The notes: generated by a model from the sequence alone, not told the origin. A stretch of 64,000 nucleotides of DNA from Maniola hyperantus (GCF_902806685.2 NC_048555.1:4340001-4404000), one strand, 5' to 3'; shown: positions 50,252-61,010, counted from the first letter of the stretch. Translations and numbers: made by a program.

Positions 50252-51409
50252 ATGCCGCCAAGCAAGGTAAAACGTAATACTAGGAAAAAACCAGAGGTCT
50301 CACAAACCCAAGTCCAGGTAGGGACATTCGTAGAAACCGGACCATCCACTAGCCAAACATCAGAGCTCGGCGAGATAGGAACGGATACGCGAAATGAGAC
50401 CGTAACCAACTCGACTTTAGAGTTGATTTTGAAAAAATTAGGCGAATTTGAAAAAAAATTGCAAACCCTAGCATCAGTAGATAATACGAGTGTTCTATCG
50501 AGCGAGGCTAACAATGTATCGGATAATTGTAGTCTAGATAGGCAAGAACCTACCAGCTCAGGTTCGAACGCGCCTAACGCGTCATCCACTGGGACAAGAA
50601 ACGTATATGTGGTACAACCATCTATAAATAAACCTAACTTTGATGGTAAACCATTGACCAATCCTATAACTTTTTTGAAGAAGTTGAATAGATATATTAA
50701 GGCAGTAAATGGGTCTGATCGGGGTGTAGACATCGCGTTAGGGTGCATTACGGGTCATGCACGAAAGGTCATGGATCTTTACTCAAAAAATTGGGTAACT
50801 TTCACAGATTTTGAAACGGATTTTAGACGCGTTTACTGGACGGAACAAATCCAGGAGTCAGTTAGGTATAAACTGATTAATGCGACTTATACTAGTAAGT
50901 CTGGGATGTCTATGTCGGAACATTTCGCAAATTATGCTGAGTCAATGCAATCACTAACAATCGCATTCAGTGAAAGAGATTTAGTTAACTCCATCATGAG
51001 ACATTTTCCGATAGACATGCAACGCTTGTGGTTTACACGACAGGGCGAGGTGACCATAATGGATGGTATAAATTTCTTACGAAGTCTTGAACAAAACATT
51101 AGCGAGAAATCGAAAGGTATTGTGCGGGTCGCGTCAGGTAGAACGTATAGAGATAGACAATACGGTAGGTCGATCCCGGCACAACCCGTCGTTGCAACGA
51201 TATCAACTAGCAGGCGAGTAGGTAACTCTAATGCAGGTAGAGGACGTGGATACCGTCGGGGGTATGCAGGTAACAGATCGTATTACGGTAAACCTACATT
51301 CAACAAAAACGAGAATGTAAACAACAGACCGGCTGTTGCGTTTGTGAAGGAAAGCGGTAGCGGTATCGGACCGAAACCAGTGGAGGAAAACACACTAGCA
51401 AAAAACTAG
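50252..51409 (+). CDS. gag: LTR element Gag polyprotein
   Basis: 385 codons from ATG. A polar N-terminus with a short amphipathic stretch around residues 50-75 precedes a Ty3/gypsy-type capsid-like region. That region runs from about residue 130 to 290 (P-N-F-D-G-K-P, F-L-K-K-L-N-R-Y, Y-W-T-E-Q-I-Q, D-L-V-N-S-I-M-R-H-F-P). The C-terminus is Arg/Gly-rich (G-R-G-R-G-Y-R-R-G-Y) and lacks a CCHC zinc knuckle, so the basic RG tail probably takes over nucleic-acid binding. The final codons overlap a slippery heptamer immediately before the TAG stop. Confidence 0.85.
   Translation: MPPSKVKRNTRKKPEVSQTQVQVGTFVETGPSTSQTSELGEIGTDTRNETVTNSTLELILKKLGEFEKKLQTLASVDNTSVLSSEANNVSDNCSLDRQEPTSSGSNAPNASSTGTRNVYVVQPSINKPNFDGKPLTNPITFLKKLNRYIKAVNGSDRGVDIALGCITGHARKVMDLYSKNWVTFTDFETDFRRVYWTEQIQESVRYKLINATYTSKSGMSMSEHFANYAESMQSLTIAFSERDLVNSIMRHFPIDMQRLWFTRQGEVTIMDGINFLRSLEQNISEKSKGIVRVASGRTYRDRQYGRSIPAQPVVATISTSRRVGNSNAGRGRGYRRGYAGNRSYYGKPTFNKNENVNNRPAVAFVKESGSGIGPKPVEENTLAKN
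51400..51406 (+). promoter_or_regulatory. -1 ribosomal frameshift slippery site A AAA AAC
   Basis: In the gag frame the codons read GCA AAA AAC TAG, giving the canonical X XXY YYZ heptamer right before the stop. Slippage by -1 reads AAA AAA CTA GAT and enters the pol frame, which is open from there to 52824. No downstream pseudoknot was worked out. Sequence fact; function follows established retroviral and retrotransposon frameshifting. Confidence 0.8.
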
Positions 51410-54280
51410 ATTTCCCCACACATACGCGGTCCAATGTTTTGACGTTTTGTGACGAAAGGGGTGAACGGACCACGAGGCGCGATGCGGCTAACGTAGCTTA
51501 CAATATTCTAATTAACAACGGCTGGAAACCAGGGCATAGTCTGGGGGGCAAGTTGAATGGCATTCAACGACGCTTGAGAGTTAGTGCGATTTCCGAAGGG
51601 TTCGATTCCCAACAGGAAAACAGAGGCATAGCAATCTTATTGGAAAATCAGTTTAACAACGTATTGGAATGTTATGAGAGAGGAGCCAAGTGTGAGCATG
51701 ACGTAAGGAATAGTGTGAAACTGTATACAATGTTCCACGACCTCGATAGTGAGTCTACCGATGTAGGTATCGATTATTCCTTGCCTAAATTACCCGAGGT
51801 ATGTGTTAAGATATACGGCAACCTTGTAAGAGCCCTCATAGATACAGGAAGTCAGATTAGTGGAATGACTAGAAAATTGTACGATTCGATTGTTAGAGAG
51901 AGAGGAACGCTACCTGAAATCGCTATTCCATCCTTACAGATTCAGGGAGCTTTTGGTTCTAGAAGCGAGAGTACCAACCGGTTGGTTTTGATAGAATTCC
52001 AATTGGGAAACACTTTAGTCGAGGCACCCATTTTAATAATGCGACGGTTGCCTAGATCGTTAATACTAGGTTATGATTGGTTAGAAAGAGTAAAAGGGAT
52101 AATTAACTGTGGGAGTGAACGGACGATGACCATAGAACATTTAGGAGTTAGGTCTTGTGTTAGGCTAAATTCTGATTGCGAGATTGAAAGGTTAGGGGGA
52201 GAGTTGAATGCAGCCACAATTAACTTGATTCTAGATCAAGATTCCGGAACAATAGATCAGAGAGTATTGAGTAGGGACATAGGTAGTGAGAAAATTATAG
52301 AATCCCAATTGGAAAAATCGAACATAAGTAATGAACATAGGAAATTCTTATTGCCTGTGTTGAACAAACACTGTAAAATATTTGTAGAGAAGTTAGGACT
52401 AACAGACAGATACGAACACATTATCAAACTAACAGATGAGGAACCCTTTACAAGGCATAGTTATCCAGTGCCTTTGGCCTATAGGGAACAGGTTAAGACG
52501 GAACTAGACGAGTTAGAAGGTTTGGGAGTGATAAAGCAGGATGTCACACCGTATTGCAGCCCACTCACCTTTACTAGGAAGCGCGACGGGTCAATAAGAC
52601 TCTTGTTAGACGCTCGCGAGTTGAATAAGAAAATGATAGGAGACGCAGAGACCCCGCCTCTTACATCTGAGATTTTACAATCTTTTCACGGGGTGAATTA
52701 CATTAGCTTAATCGATCTAAACAATGCTTACTTTCAAATACCGTTACATAAAGATTCGAGGAAATATACCGGATTTTTATTTATGGGACGTACCTACACT
52801 TATCCTTGTTACCTCAAGGTTTGAAAACATCTGTAGCGGGCTTTTCTAGAACCATGGATATCATATTGGAAGGCGTGCGTGAATTCTGTGTGAATTACCT
52901 AGATGACATTGTAATATTCACGAAAGGCGACATCAATTTACATCTAGAGCACCTAGATCGGGTACTAGATAGAATAGAAGCAGCAGGGTTAACAGGTAGA
53001 CTAAATAAATGTCGGTTCTTATGTGACGAGGTGAAGCTGTTAGGCCATATAGTGAACACGGACGGAGTGTGTATGGACCCTGAACGGGTAGATGCCATAT
53101 TAAAATTTCCCATACCTCGAACCATAAAACAATTAAGGGGTTTTTGGGTGTAATTAACTATTATAGAAGGTTCATTTCCAAGTATAGCGAAGTAGTTAGG
53201 CCGCTTTGTAATCTTTTGAAACTCGGTACGAAATGGACGTGGACGAAAGAAATAAATGATTGTTTTGAGAAGGTCAAGGGTCTATTTATAGATACGATAC
53301 TTTTAACGCATCCAAATCCGAAGGATACCTATTATTTACAAACTGATAGTAGTAACCTAGGTGTCTCGGGATATGTTTTCCAACTAGATAATGAGGGAGA
53401 AGAGAGAGTGTTAGGTTTCTGTAGCAAGGCACTTACGTTAGCGGAGAGTAAATGGACAGTGACGGAATTAGAGTTATGGGCTATCATATTTAGCTTGTCT
53501 AAATTCGAAACATACTTGAGAGGCGCGAAATTAGTGATAAGAACAGACCATAAGAGCTTAGTATTTCTACAAACGTGTAAGTTATTGAGCGCACGGATGA
53601 TACGCTGGGTGCATTACATAGGACGTTTTGATTACACTGTGGAGCACGTGAAAGGGAAGCTAAACGCGGTGGCGGATGTGTTATCGCGACACATAGCAGG
53701 CACCACCGATGTCTTAACAAACAAAGCATCGGGTCCTGAAATGAATTTGTTTAGGGCATCGTTAGAACGAGTAATACGAGATCAATGGAAAGAAATAGGT
53801 AGCCTTCAGAGACACGATAAGCTCGGTAGCAAAATAGTCGAACGTATGAATGTAGTCGGCACATCTGAATCCAAGTACTATATACTTAAGGAAGGAGTCT
53901 TATATAAAACCGATATGAAAGGAAACACCTTAAGGTTATATGTCCCCGAGGACTTACAGAAGAAGTTAATTACTAGCGTCCATGAGGAAATAGGTCATTT
54001 TGGACGTTATAAAGTTTATGCTTTGATGAAACGGCGATACTACTTTACAAATATGTCGCGCGCTATAGGAAAAGTCGTAAGGTCATGTGAGACATGTCAG
54101 AAGTCTAAACATGCGTTAGAAACACACACGGGTCCGATTAAAACCGTAATAGCCAATGAGGTAGGAGATAGAGTCTTTTGCGATATTTATGGCCCTCTGC
54201 CATCAGGACGTTTCGGGTTCAAATACATATTCGTAATGCAAGACGCCTTCAGCAAATTAATCCGGCTATCATACCAATGA
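51403..54280 (+). pseudogene. pol: LTR element pol, frameshifted and truncated
   Basis: Three consecutive reading frames. First frame, to 52824: a G-patch-like segment (N-I-L-I-N-N-G-W-K-P-G-H-S-L-G-G, near 51500-51560), aspartic protease (A-L-I-D-T-G-S near 51832; L-I-L-G-Y-D-W), and the start of reverse transcriptase. Second frame, 52806-53153: the catalytic Y-L-D-D box near 52894. Third frame, 53144-54280: RNase H (Q-T-D-S-S near 53339, E-L-E-L, R-T-D-H-K-S) and the integrase H-H-C-C finger (H-x4-H, C-E-T-C). It keeps the first integrase catalytic Asp (C-D-I-Y-G-P near 54180). Both frame breaks look like loss of one T in a T-run. The second Asp and Glu of the integrase triad are missing. 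Confidence 0.9.
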
Positions 54281-54441
54281 GATAAAGGGAAACTATAACG
54301 CCATCCACCTTTTCCGATACTATAGAGACACTTAAAATAAAAGCACAACTATAGGAAAGAAAGGAGTGAGGTTTTTTTGAGACTTGTGCGCACGAAAGAA
54401 TACCTGTCACGTCTGCCGGGGCGAACAGTACATAGATTTTG

Positions 54442-54495
<54 letters not shown>

Positions 54496-54600
54496 GGTAA
54501 TTAAATATAGTTAGTGAAATAGAGTTTCTTTTTTTTTGACTCCTTGCAAAATACAAGGAATATAGTACAAAAGGAAAAATAAACTTATTTCGGGGGAGTG
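54281..54600 (+). other. 3' internal region with an A48 run
   Basis: Follows the truncated integrase. A run of 48 A occupies 54446-54493. A purine-rich CGGGGGAG at 54591-54598, just before the 3' LTR, is the probable polypurine tract. No envelope ORF is present. The missing integrase end and the A-run suggest an internal deletion joined through a poly(A)-like sequence. Confidence 0.75.
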
Positions 54601-57419
54601 TGTTGTAGGCACCTTCACGGCATCACCAAAATAGAAACATTATTTTATTATTTTACTGAGTTCCTAGAAAGGCATTCGTATAATGCTGTCGGCAATAACT
54701 TATCTTTTTTTTTTTCGCTGCCTTCTAGAAATTCTAATGAACAAAAAACATTTTAGTACTCTATACGCAGACAAACAAAAAATAAGAAACGGCCAAAGTG
54801 ATTCGTTCCCATAGCAATAAATAACGGGCAAGGCGCCATAAAGCGATAGTTCTGAATACAGTTTTTACGCTCGAGGGTACGAAAATGCGAAACAGATGCT
54901 GGTCCAGATTTTACCATTGCAACTAGAGAATTTTTTCTGCCGAGTGACTTTTGTTGACAGAGAAGGCGATAGTTTGGAGGAAGTGAGAGGGGACAAACTC
55001 GGAAGCGGGGGAGACGACAGGCAAGGGGGAGCGCAGGAGTCGCACAGGACAGTTCGAATCAACCTCGCAAAGGGGACAGAAGTGTGACGTGTGACGCGGG
55101 AGTGCCACGACGAAGCTCTACGTTTCCGAGCGGCCTTCCTTCCTTAAAATCTCTTTGTTTAACGAGTTTGTCCGGGTACCTTTTATCCTTAATATCTGTA
55201 TAAAGTCGATAAGTGGAAATTAATTAAAGCCAGTGTTAAGCAAGACGGTCTACACTTTCCAGTCTATGGGTAATGTACAACTTAAACTGTCTTATTATGT
55301 AATATCCGAGGATCTCTTAAAATTACAACATATAATTGCTTGCCGGAATTAAATATAGAACGTGATTTTCAAAGTAATAGAAGCGAGTATACTATCGACA
55401 TGGATAATAAATTACCTCTACAAGTCTGGAATGGCTTAGATCAAATTTGTCTGAGCTTATTTCTAATCTTCTTAATACTGCTGGCTTGTATAATGTTCAA
55501 GGAAGCATGGGTCAAGTGTACCCAATGGGTTAGTGGTTACAGACCTAGCCGCGATCCGGAAATACCTAACATAGAAATGTTAAATTTGTGAAAGCCAAGA
55601 TAGGTTGCTTTTACGATGTCCTCGGATATGATTATTATGTTCGCTGTAATAAAACATGTCTGTATTTCGTGTCTCCATGAGTTGTAAAAAGGTTCCGTAA
55701 GACTGTAGCTTATAGACTGTACTTCTAAGATTATTGTACATAATTGTAATTTAGTTATACAATGTGTATATAACATCAGCCCAAGGGTTTTTTGTTGGCA
55801 CTCTATTTTCCCTTGAAAATGTAGCATGGCTTTTGAATAGAGTGCCTGACCATTAGAGGAATAACATAAAAGGCTTTTCTTCAAATGGTCAGAGTAGAGT
55901 TTTGCTCCATCAGAGATTTGACTAATACATTTAACAAAGTAAAGTACAATAAATAGATTTTGAATTAACCAACCTCTTTCATTTATTATAATATTAGTCT
56001 GGTTTTTCAAAAGAGGTCAAGAGATAAGGGGCTACATCGATCTATGGTCTGAGTCAAACAAGAGATTAAATTATAGCTCAATGTAATAATATTATTACTA
56101 CCTACCTATGTGATATGAGCCCTTACCGCTTGACGCTTTCGTGAAATGAGTTACCCTACCTAGCATTATAGAGACAATAGACAGTGTGAAACAATAGACG
56201 AGAGGAACTAACTACCTCTTTGCCACACAAGGTTCATTTCTTTCTTAGAATTATTGATGAACTTAACCTCATACTAACCCGAGGATAAAGAGCTATTTCC
56301 AATACCTTCCATAGCTAGTTAATACAGGAATAGGTCTCTGTAGATATCTTAATCTAGACAAGATAGAATGCTATCACCTTAGTAAGCTACCGTTTGCAAA
56401 TACTGTACTAGCACATAATTTAAATTGCTAGCTTTAGTACGAGACAACGACATTGAAACGAGAGGAGGATCTAGCTGCTGTTGGAGACTTCAATGAGGTG
56501 AAAGTGCTAAGTAAACATACTTTTCATCTGAGTCTAAGTACATAACGGGGCGAATGGCATTTGGTATAGTGACAACATATATATATACATATCGTCTTAC
56601 CTTTGGGTTCGACTATCATAGCTTGGCTGTTCCTGATGGGCAACCGCTAGCGGCATCGTCTGGGCATACCAAACACGCCCTCCCCAGCACGAATGAGTTG
56701 GTTCGACCTGACTTGGCCAAGTCAAAAACCATACCATAACAATTTATATATATATCAAAATCCATGGTACATGGGGCGGGCTCTAAGCCCACATAGTTAG
56801 CTCCTGGCACTAGTTGTCAGTCGAGGATATAACCGCTTCTCAGCGTGATAAAAGGACCAACTCTGTGCAGCCCCCATAACTTGATATCAAGGCTGTTTTA
56901 ACAGCGTAGGGATAATCTCAATGCTACGGGACGATGGTTAGAATGGGCTAGAGACTAGAATTTCTAGTCTAGCACTTGGGCGGCATAATTATCTCCCTCA
57001 TCCCGTTTCGGAAAACCCTAATTTCATACTTGTTCGATCAGCCTTAGTCTTACGCTTGCGCGAGATCTAATTGGCAAAATTCATTAAATAACATCGCGAG
57101 TACCTATAATGGGACGGGACGAAAAAAGCCAACCACTGTTTACCCCAGGAACCCAGCTATTTTGAAAAGGAATTCTAACGAATTCACAAAGGAAAGTACC
57201 GCCAAGGTACCTGAATGCATTCGCTCACTGTTATTGTACTGTGACATGATCGGTACACTACCGAGCACCGACCTATTATTTTACGAAAAAGGGGATTTAG
57301 TTACTATCTATCATACTGACTAGATTGATTAGCCACTTGATTAACTTTGAACGAAGTACATGTCCTTCCATTTTTTGTTTGAAAAGAAAATTTGACGATC
57401 ACGCATCCGGGCCACCACA
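54601..57419 (+). repeat. 3' long terminal repeat, 2.82 kb
   Basis: Near-identical copy of 46854-49673, including the small membrane-protein-like ORF (55400-55591). Followed by the CCAT target duplication at 57420-57423. Confidence 0.95.
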
Positions 57420-57455
57420 CCATACACACTTTCGCATTACTATTATTATGTGTAA

Positions 57456-58064
57456 CTTTGCAATAATATATTACACGTACTTACTATAATTTCGCATAAT
57501 AATATTTTGTGTCTTACTTCAACCAATGGGAAACGTTTAATTCCTTAGTCTCACCAGATAAAAAAAAAAAAAAAACGAATAAAATTTGTAAAAATTGTAG
57601 CTCTCTCAGTTTTCCTCGACACAATATTTTCACAAAAAGGGTGTTAATACAAGCGTGTTACAGCTTTAGACTTCATCATCAATCATACTCCGATGAGATT
57701 GTAGAAATATAAAAGAGAATCTCATTTACAACGCTCACGCTTTCAAAATTTTACAAAACCCTTCACATAAAACACCTACTAAAATAGATGGTGCGAGAGT
57801 TTTCAAGCAGAAATATTAGTTGTATGCAGTGCGGACAGTTTTCGATCAAGACTTAACGTACTATTGAGAATGGTGGAACCATTGTTACATTGTCCCTTGG
57901 ATTCGTCTCGGAAGTATTTTGCGGAGAAAAAGTTCTATTTTCTCACAAACTGACGTTTGATATTTAAAAGGTTTTTCTGCAAAGACCGATTACCAAAATG
58001 AAGTTTTTTTTTCAGGAACTCTTTATTAAGTAGGTATGTCGTCTACGTTTTAACTACTAAAATG
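57456..58064. other. Upstream flank, nothing recognised
   Basis: An A-run occurs at 57560-57574. No gene or shared repeat beyond the split Helitron-like end at 57424-57455. Confidence 0.4.
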
Positions 58065-58165
58065 ATACTTGCGATTTCGTCTCGTTCGTTTACTCTTAGG
58101 AATTCTGTGATTTTCCGGGATACAAAGTACACAATATTCGTCACCGGATGCAAACTATCTCTGTA
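58065..58165 (-). mobile_element. Helitron-like remnant, H-GTCT family
   Basis: Weak but ordered matches on the plus strand: TTGCGATTTCGTCTCGTTCG, GATTTTCCGGGATACAAAGT and ACCGGATGCAAACTATCTCT. Old copy. Confidence 0.5.
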
Positions 58166-58179
58166 GGTAGCAAATAGAT

Positions 58180-58375
58180 GGTGCCCTCGACTTCTTTGGT
58201 GTAAAAGGTCTTTTATAAATCCCGTGGGAACTCCTTATTTTGCGGGATAAAAGTAACCTATGTCGCTCTCCAGGTCTTTAACTATATCCGTGCTAGAAAT
58301 CACTCGGATGCGTTGCTCCGTTGCAGTATGATTGAAGAACAAACCATCAAACACCCTTACGCATTTATATGTTAT
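58180..58375 (-). mobile_element. Helitron-like element, H-GTTTG family
   Basis: Plus strand: GGTGCCCTCGACTTCTTTGG, AATCCCGTGGGAACTCC, GTCGCTCTCCAGGTCTTTAA, ACTCGGATGCGTTGCTCCGT and TTACGCATTTATAT follow the reverse order of the plus-oriented copies. Termini are mutated. Confidence 0.65.
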
Positions 58376-58964
58376 TTACTAAACCGTAACTAACATATTA
58401 AAATACGTAATGCGTGCGTTAATCACTAATTATTATTTTTTAAATTATAGGTTTAAATCGTTGAATTTTCAAAATATATTGTCATAAATAAAATTAGGCA
58501 CGTTGTTACTATAACAAAATCATTTATATTAACGTTCATGTAGCCAATAATACCTAATTACCTTTTAATGTTTTTGTTGGGAAGTATCAATCAGCTTTTT
58601 TCATTACAACTTATAATGAAGCCCGATAATAAGTAATTGCTTTTGGCAATTTGCTGAGCCGCTTTTGGACTCTTTTATGTTTTTTTATCTTTGCGTTTAC
58701 TCAACATTTCTTATATATACCTAATGGACTATGAGCCGGCACTTGCCAGACCTTCATTATTTTTAAAGTTTATCTTCGTATTTTTGTTATCTCCCAAAGC
58801 CACCATGATACAGACTTCATAGTCGCTGATTGTTCGTCCCTATGTTGAAGACAGCACGCAGAGAAACTTTCAGCTTTTATAAAATAACGAAGGTCTGCTT
58901 GGTACGCACTGGCTCTCTCTCTATAACACTGTTCTATAAGCATAATTTTTATTTTATTTGAGGA
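58376..58964. other. Upstream flank, nothing recognised
   Basis: About 590 bp with no gene or repeat recognised. Confidence 0.4.
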
Positions 58965-59145
58965 AAAACATCGTGTTCTCTGTAAGTTCTCAAGGGTGGG
59001 TAAAGTCTGCCAATCCGCGCTTGACCGGCGTGGTTGACTGCACCTAAACCCTTCTTCATTTTAAAAGGGTATCTTTTTAAAATGAGAAGGGTTTAGGCCG
59101 TGCTCCGTAGTAGGCCAAAATGGGTTGATGATGATGAATTTATAT
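58965..59145 (+). mobile_element. SINE-R 3' half carrying a local palindrome
   Basis: GAAAAACATCGTGTTCTCTG, TCTGCCAATCCGCGCTTGAC and GTGCTCCGTAGTAGGCC followed by GATGATGATGAA identify SINE-R. Inside it, 59043-59066 (CCTAAACCCTTCTTCATTTT, AAAA) is repeated inverted at 59075-59097 with a one-base difference and an 8-nt spacer. In other SINE-R copies this part is single. Confidence 0.75.
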
Positions 59146-59764
59146 TTCATATAATCCTTTTGCCTTTGCAACAATGAAAGTTTTATTTTTCTCCTTCTTT
59201 TTAACTGGATAAGAATATCCGGATTTGATATTAAAAGATATTTTGCTGAAACGGCATGAGTCGAGTGAAATATTACTTTTGTACCAGTAATAAAACGATT
59301 TGAAAGATCACGAGAGCAGTAAAAAGAGATTGTATTTTCATAAACGCTTAGATATTATCTGAAATAATAAACGAATCTCTTTCACTTTCTTAAGTTCTTT
59401 TCTACAAGTATTTTTACTTTATTTTTGAGGATAAAGTTACATACCTAGATACTCGTAGCAACTAACTGAAAATTATAATCCGATTTATTATTAAAAAGAC
59501 AGTAACAGACCGACAGACAGACATACATCAAGATGATTCTATTTCAAAAGTGTTTTGTAAGGAACAGATCCCTATGGAGATGCCATTCTGCAAAGCAAAT
59601 GACGTATTCCCCATTACCTACAGAGGGTTGTATAACCCCGTGTCATTATTCACAGTATCATCATCATCGACATATCGCTGGCTCGCTACTGAGCACCGGT
59701 TTTCTTTCAAAGATATTCATATTATAGTGGGATATATAAAGGGAAGGGAAGGGATATATTTATT
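59146..59764. other. Upstream flank, nothing recognised
   Basis: About 620 bp; short GACAGACCGACAGACAGACA at 59500-59525 hints at a decayed GACA repeat. No gene recognised. Confidence 0.4.
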
Positions 59765-59849
59765 ACTAGCTGATGCCTGCGACTTCGTCCGCGTGGATGT
59801 AGGTTTTCAAAAGCCCATGGGAACTCTTTTATTTTCCGGGATAAAAGAA
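59765..59849 (-). mobile_element. Helitron-like 3' end fragment
   Basis: Plus strand ACTAGCTGATGCCTGCGACT, TCGTCCGCGTGGATGTAGG, AACTCTTTTATTTTCCGGGA. CTAG tip and hairpin present; truncated where an RTE fragment begins. Confidence 0.7.
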
Positions 59850-59867
59850 GGCAGGTTATGCCTGTCG

Positions 59868-60075
59868 TAGAGGTGATGGCCGTTGGAGCCGGAAAGTCAT
59901 TGAGTGGAGACCGCGTAGGTAGGCAAGCATAGTGTGGGACGCCCTTCAGCACGATGGACCGACGATATAAAGAGGCTGGCGGGAAGTGGCTGGAGGAGGA
60001 AGGCTGAAGACCGGGTGTGGTGGCGCTCTTTAGGGAAGGCCTATGTCCAACAGTGGACGTCCGCAGGCTGATGAT
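59868..60075 (+). pseudogene. RTE-type LINE fragment, ORF C-terminus
   Basis: The plus strand encodes S-V-G-R-P-S-A-R-W-T-D-D-I-K-R-L-A-G-S, W-R-S-L-G-K-A-Y-V-Q-Q-W-T-S-A-G, then TGA, the standard RTE C-terminus. The upstream part has a stop. The 3' end passes into GATGATGG, as usual for RTE tails. Same family type as 2358-2515 and 17505-17735. Confidence 0.8.
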
Positions 60076-60562
60076 GGTGGAAAAAATCACGTTGATCCGT
60101 TGCACCCCCCACACGTCCCTATCCGCCTTCTCCACTCCTGTCTCACTGGCGAATAAGTTTGGAATAGAATAGGATTTCGATGGAGTGCGTGGATTTTTGT
60201 GAACGGAGTTCAATCATGTAGTCGTGATTTGGTACAATAGTAAATGGTACAATATTAATTCACCATCAACAGATCCTAAAAACCCATAGGTTAGGAGTGC
60301 AGTACCCTGCAGCATCAGTATTGAAGAGTTGGAACTTGAAGTTCAATAAAGGTATATATGTTTGGCATCTACAATATTATTTCACAATCAACAGTGGCTT
60401 AGGAATGCAATACCCTGCATCATCAGGGTTGAAGAGTTGGGATATGGAGTTGAATCATGAAGTCGTTGCTTGGTAGGTACGTAAGCCAGAGATAGTTTAT
60501 TCTAAGCGTAACTTTTATACCAATTCAGCATCGACTATTCTTTGAAAAGAGCAACCGCCGAG

Positions 60563-60703
60563 CAACCGCCGAGTTTCTTGCTGGTTCTTCTCGGTAGGAA
60601 AGGCATTCCGAACCAGTGGTAGATGCATCCGACTATTCGTAAGTACTTGTAAAAGTTTATTCGAATAAAAACGATTTTTATTTTATTTTATTTTATTTTT
60701 ATT
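60563..60703 (+). mobile_element. Retroposon 3' end with an ATTTT tail
   Basis: TTTCTTGCTGGTTCTTCTCG, GGCATTCCGAACCAGTGGTA, GACTATTCGTAAGTACTTG and an ATTTT-repeat tail. Same family as 14412-14525 but with a different simple-repeat tail. Inserted in the tandem array. Confidence 0.65.
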
Positions 60704-60795
60704 CCTAAAATTGCTGATTCAAATCTAGAATTACAGCAGCTACCCGTCATCATGATGATGATGGTTGAGAAGTTGGCACTTGAAGTTTGATCATG

Positions 60796-60922
60796 TATAG
60801 AACGCGATAGGTCGAGATGGCAATCGGGGTGGGTATGCGCTAAGCCGGTGTGGGGGTGTGCGTGGCGTTCGCGTCCCCAAGCCTCATAACCCAATTGCCA
60901 TCTCGACCTGTCGCGTACTATA
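60796..60922. mobile_element. MITE with ACGCGAYAGGTCGAGATGGCAAT ends
   Basis: Left terminus TATAGAACGCGATAGGTCGA and right terminus TCGACCTGTCGCGTACTATA are inverted over about 30 bp, continuing to GGCAAT/ATTGCC. The core is GC/GT-rich and non-coding. A half copy is at 23725-23765. It splits a unit of the tandem array. Confidence 0.8.
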
Positions 60923-60962
60923 TCTAGTCGTTGCTTGGTAGTGTACCTACCTATTAATTCTA

Positions 60963-61010
60963 ATTTTGACTACCTCCCTGGCACAGTGGTAAGCACGGTA
61001 ATGTTGTAGT
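60963..61010 (+). mobile_element. SINE-B 5' head fragment
   Basis: TTTTGACTACCTCCCTGGCA, CAGTGGTAAGCACGG and TGTAGTCTTATCAATG match the first 50 bp of the SINE-B at 36519. A 5'-only SINE fragment is unusual, since SINEs normally lose their 5' ends. Confidence 0.65.

Larger units (their letters stand above)
46854..57419 (+). mobile_element. Ty3/gypsy-type LTR retrotransposon, recent, coding-defective
   Basis: Total 10,566 bp: LTR 46854-49673, internal region 49674-54600, LTR 54601-57419. The LTRs start TGTTG and end CACCACA. A CCAT duplication flanks the element (46850-46853 and 57420-57423). The internal order gag, protease, reverse transcriptase, RNase H, integrase is that of Ty3/gypsy. Gag is intact; pol has two frameshifts and lacks most of the integrase core. 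Near-identical LTRs indicate a young insertion. It is antisense to the channel gene and starts about 1.4 kb upstream of the channel's start codon. Confidence 0.95.

Noticed and set aside
50146..50748. 200-codon minus-strand open frame over gag
   Set aside because: Antisense shadow of the gag ORF, which has the expected gypsy-type features.
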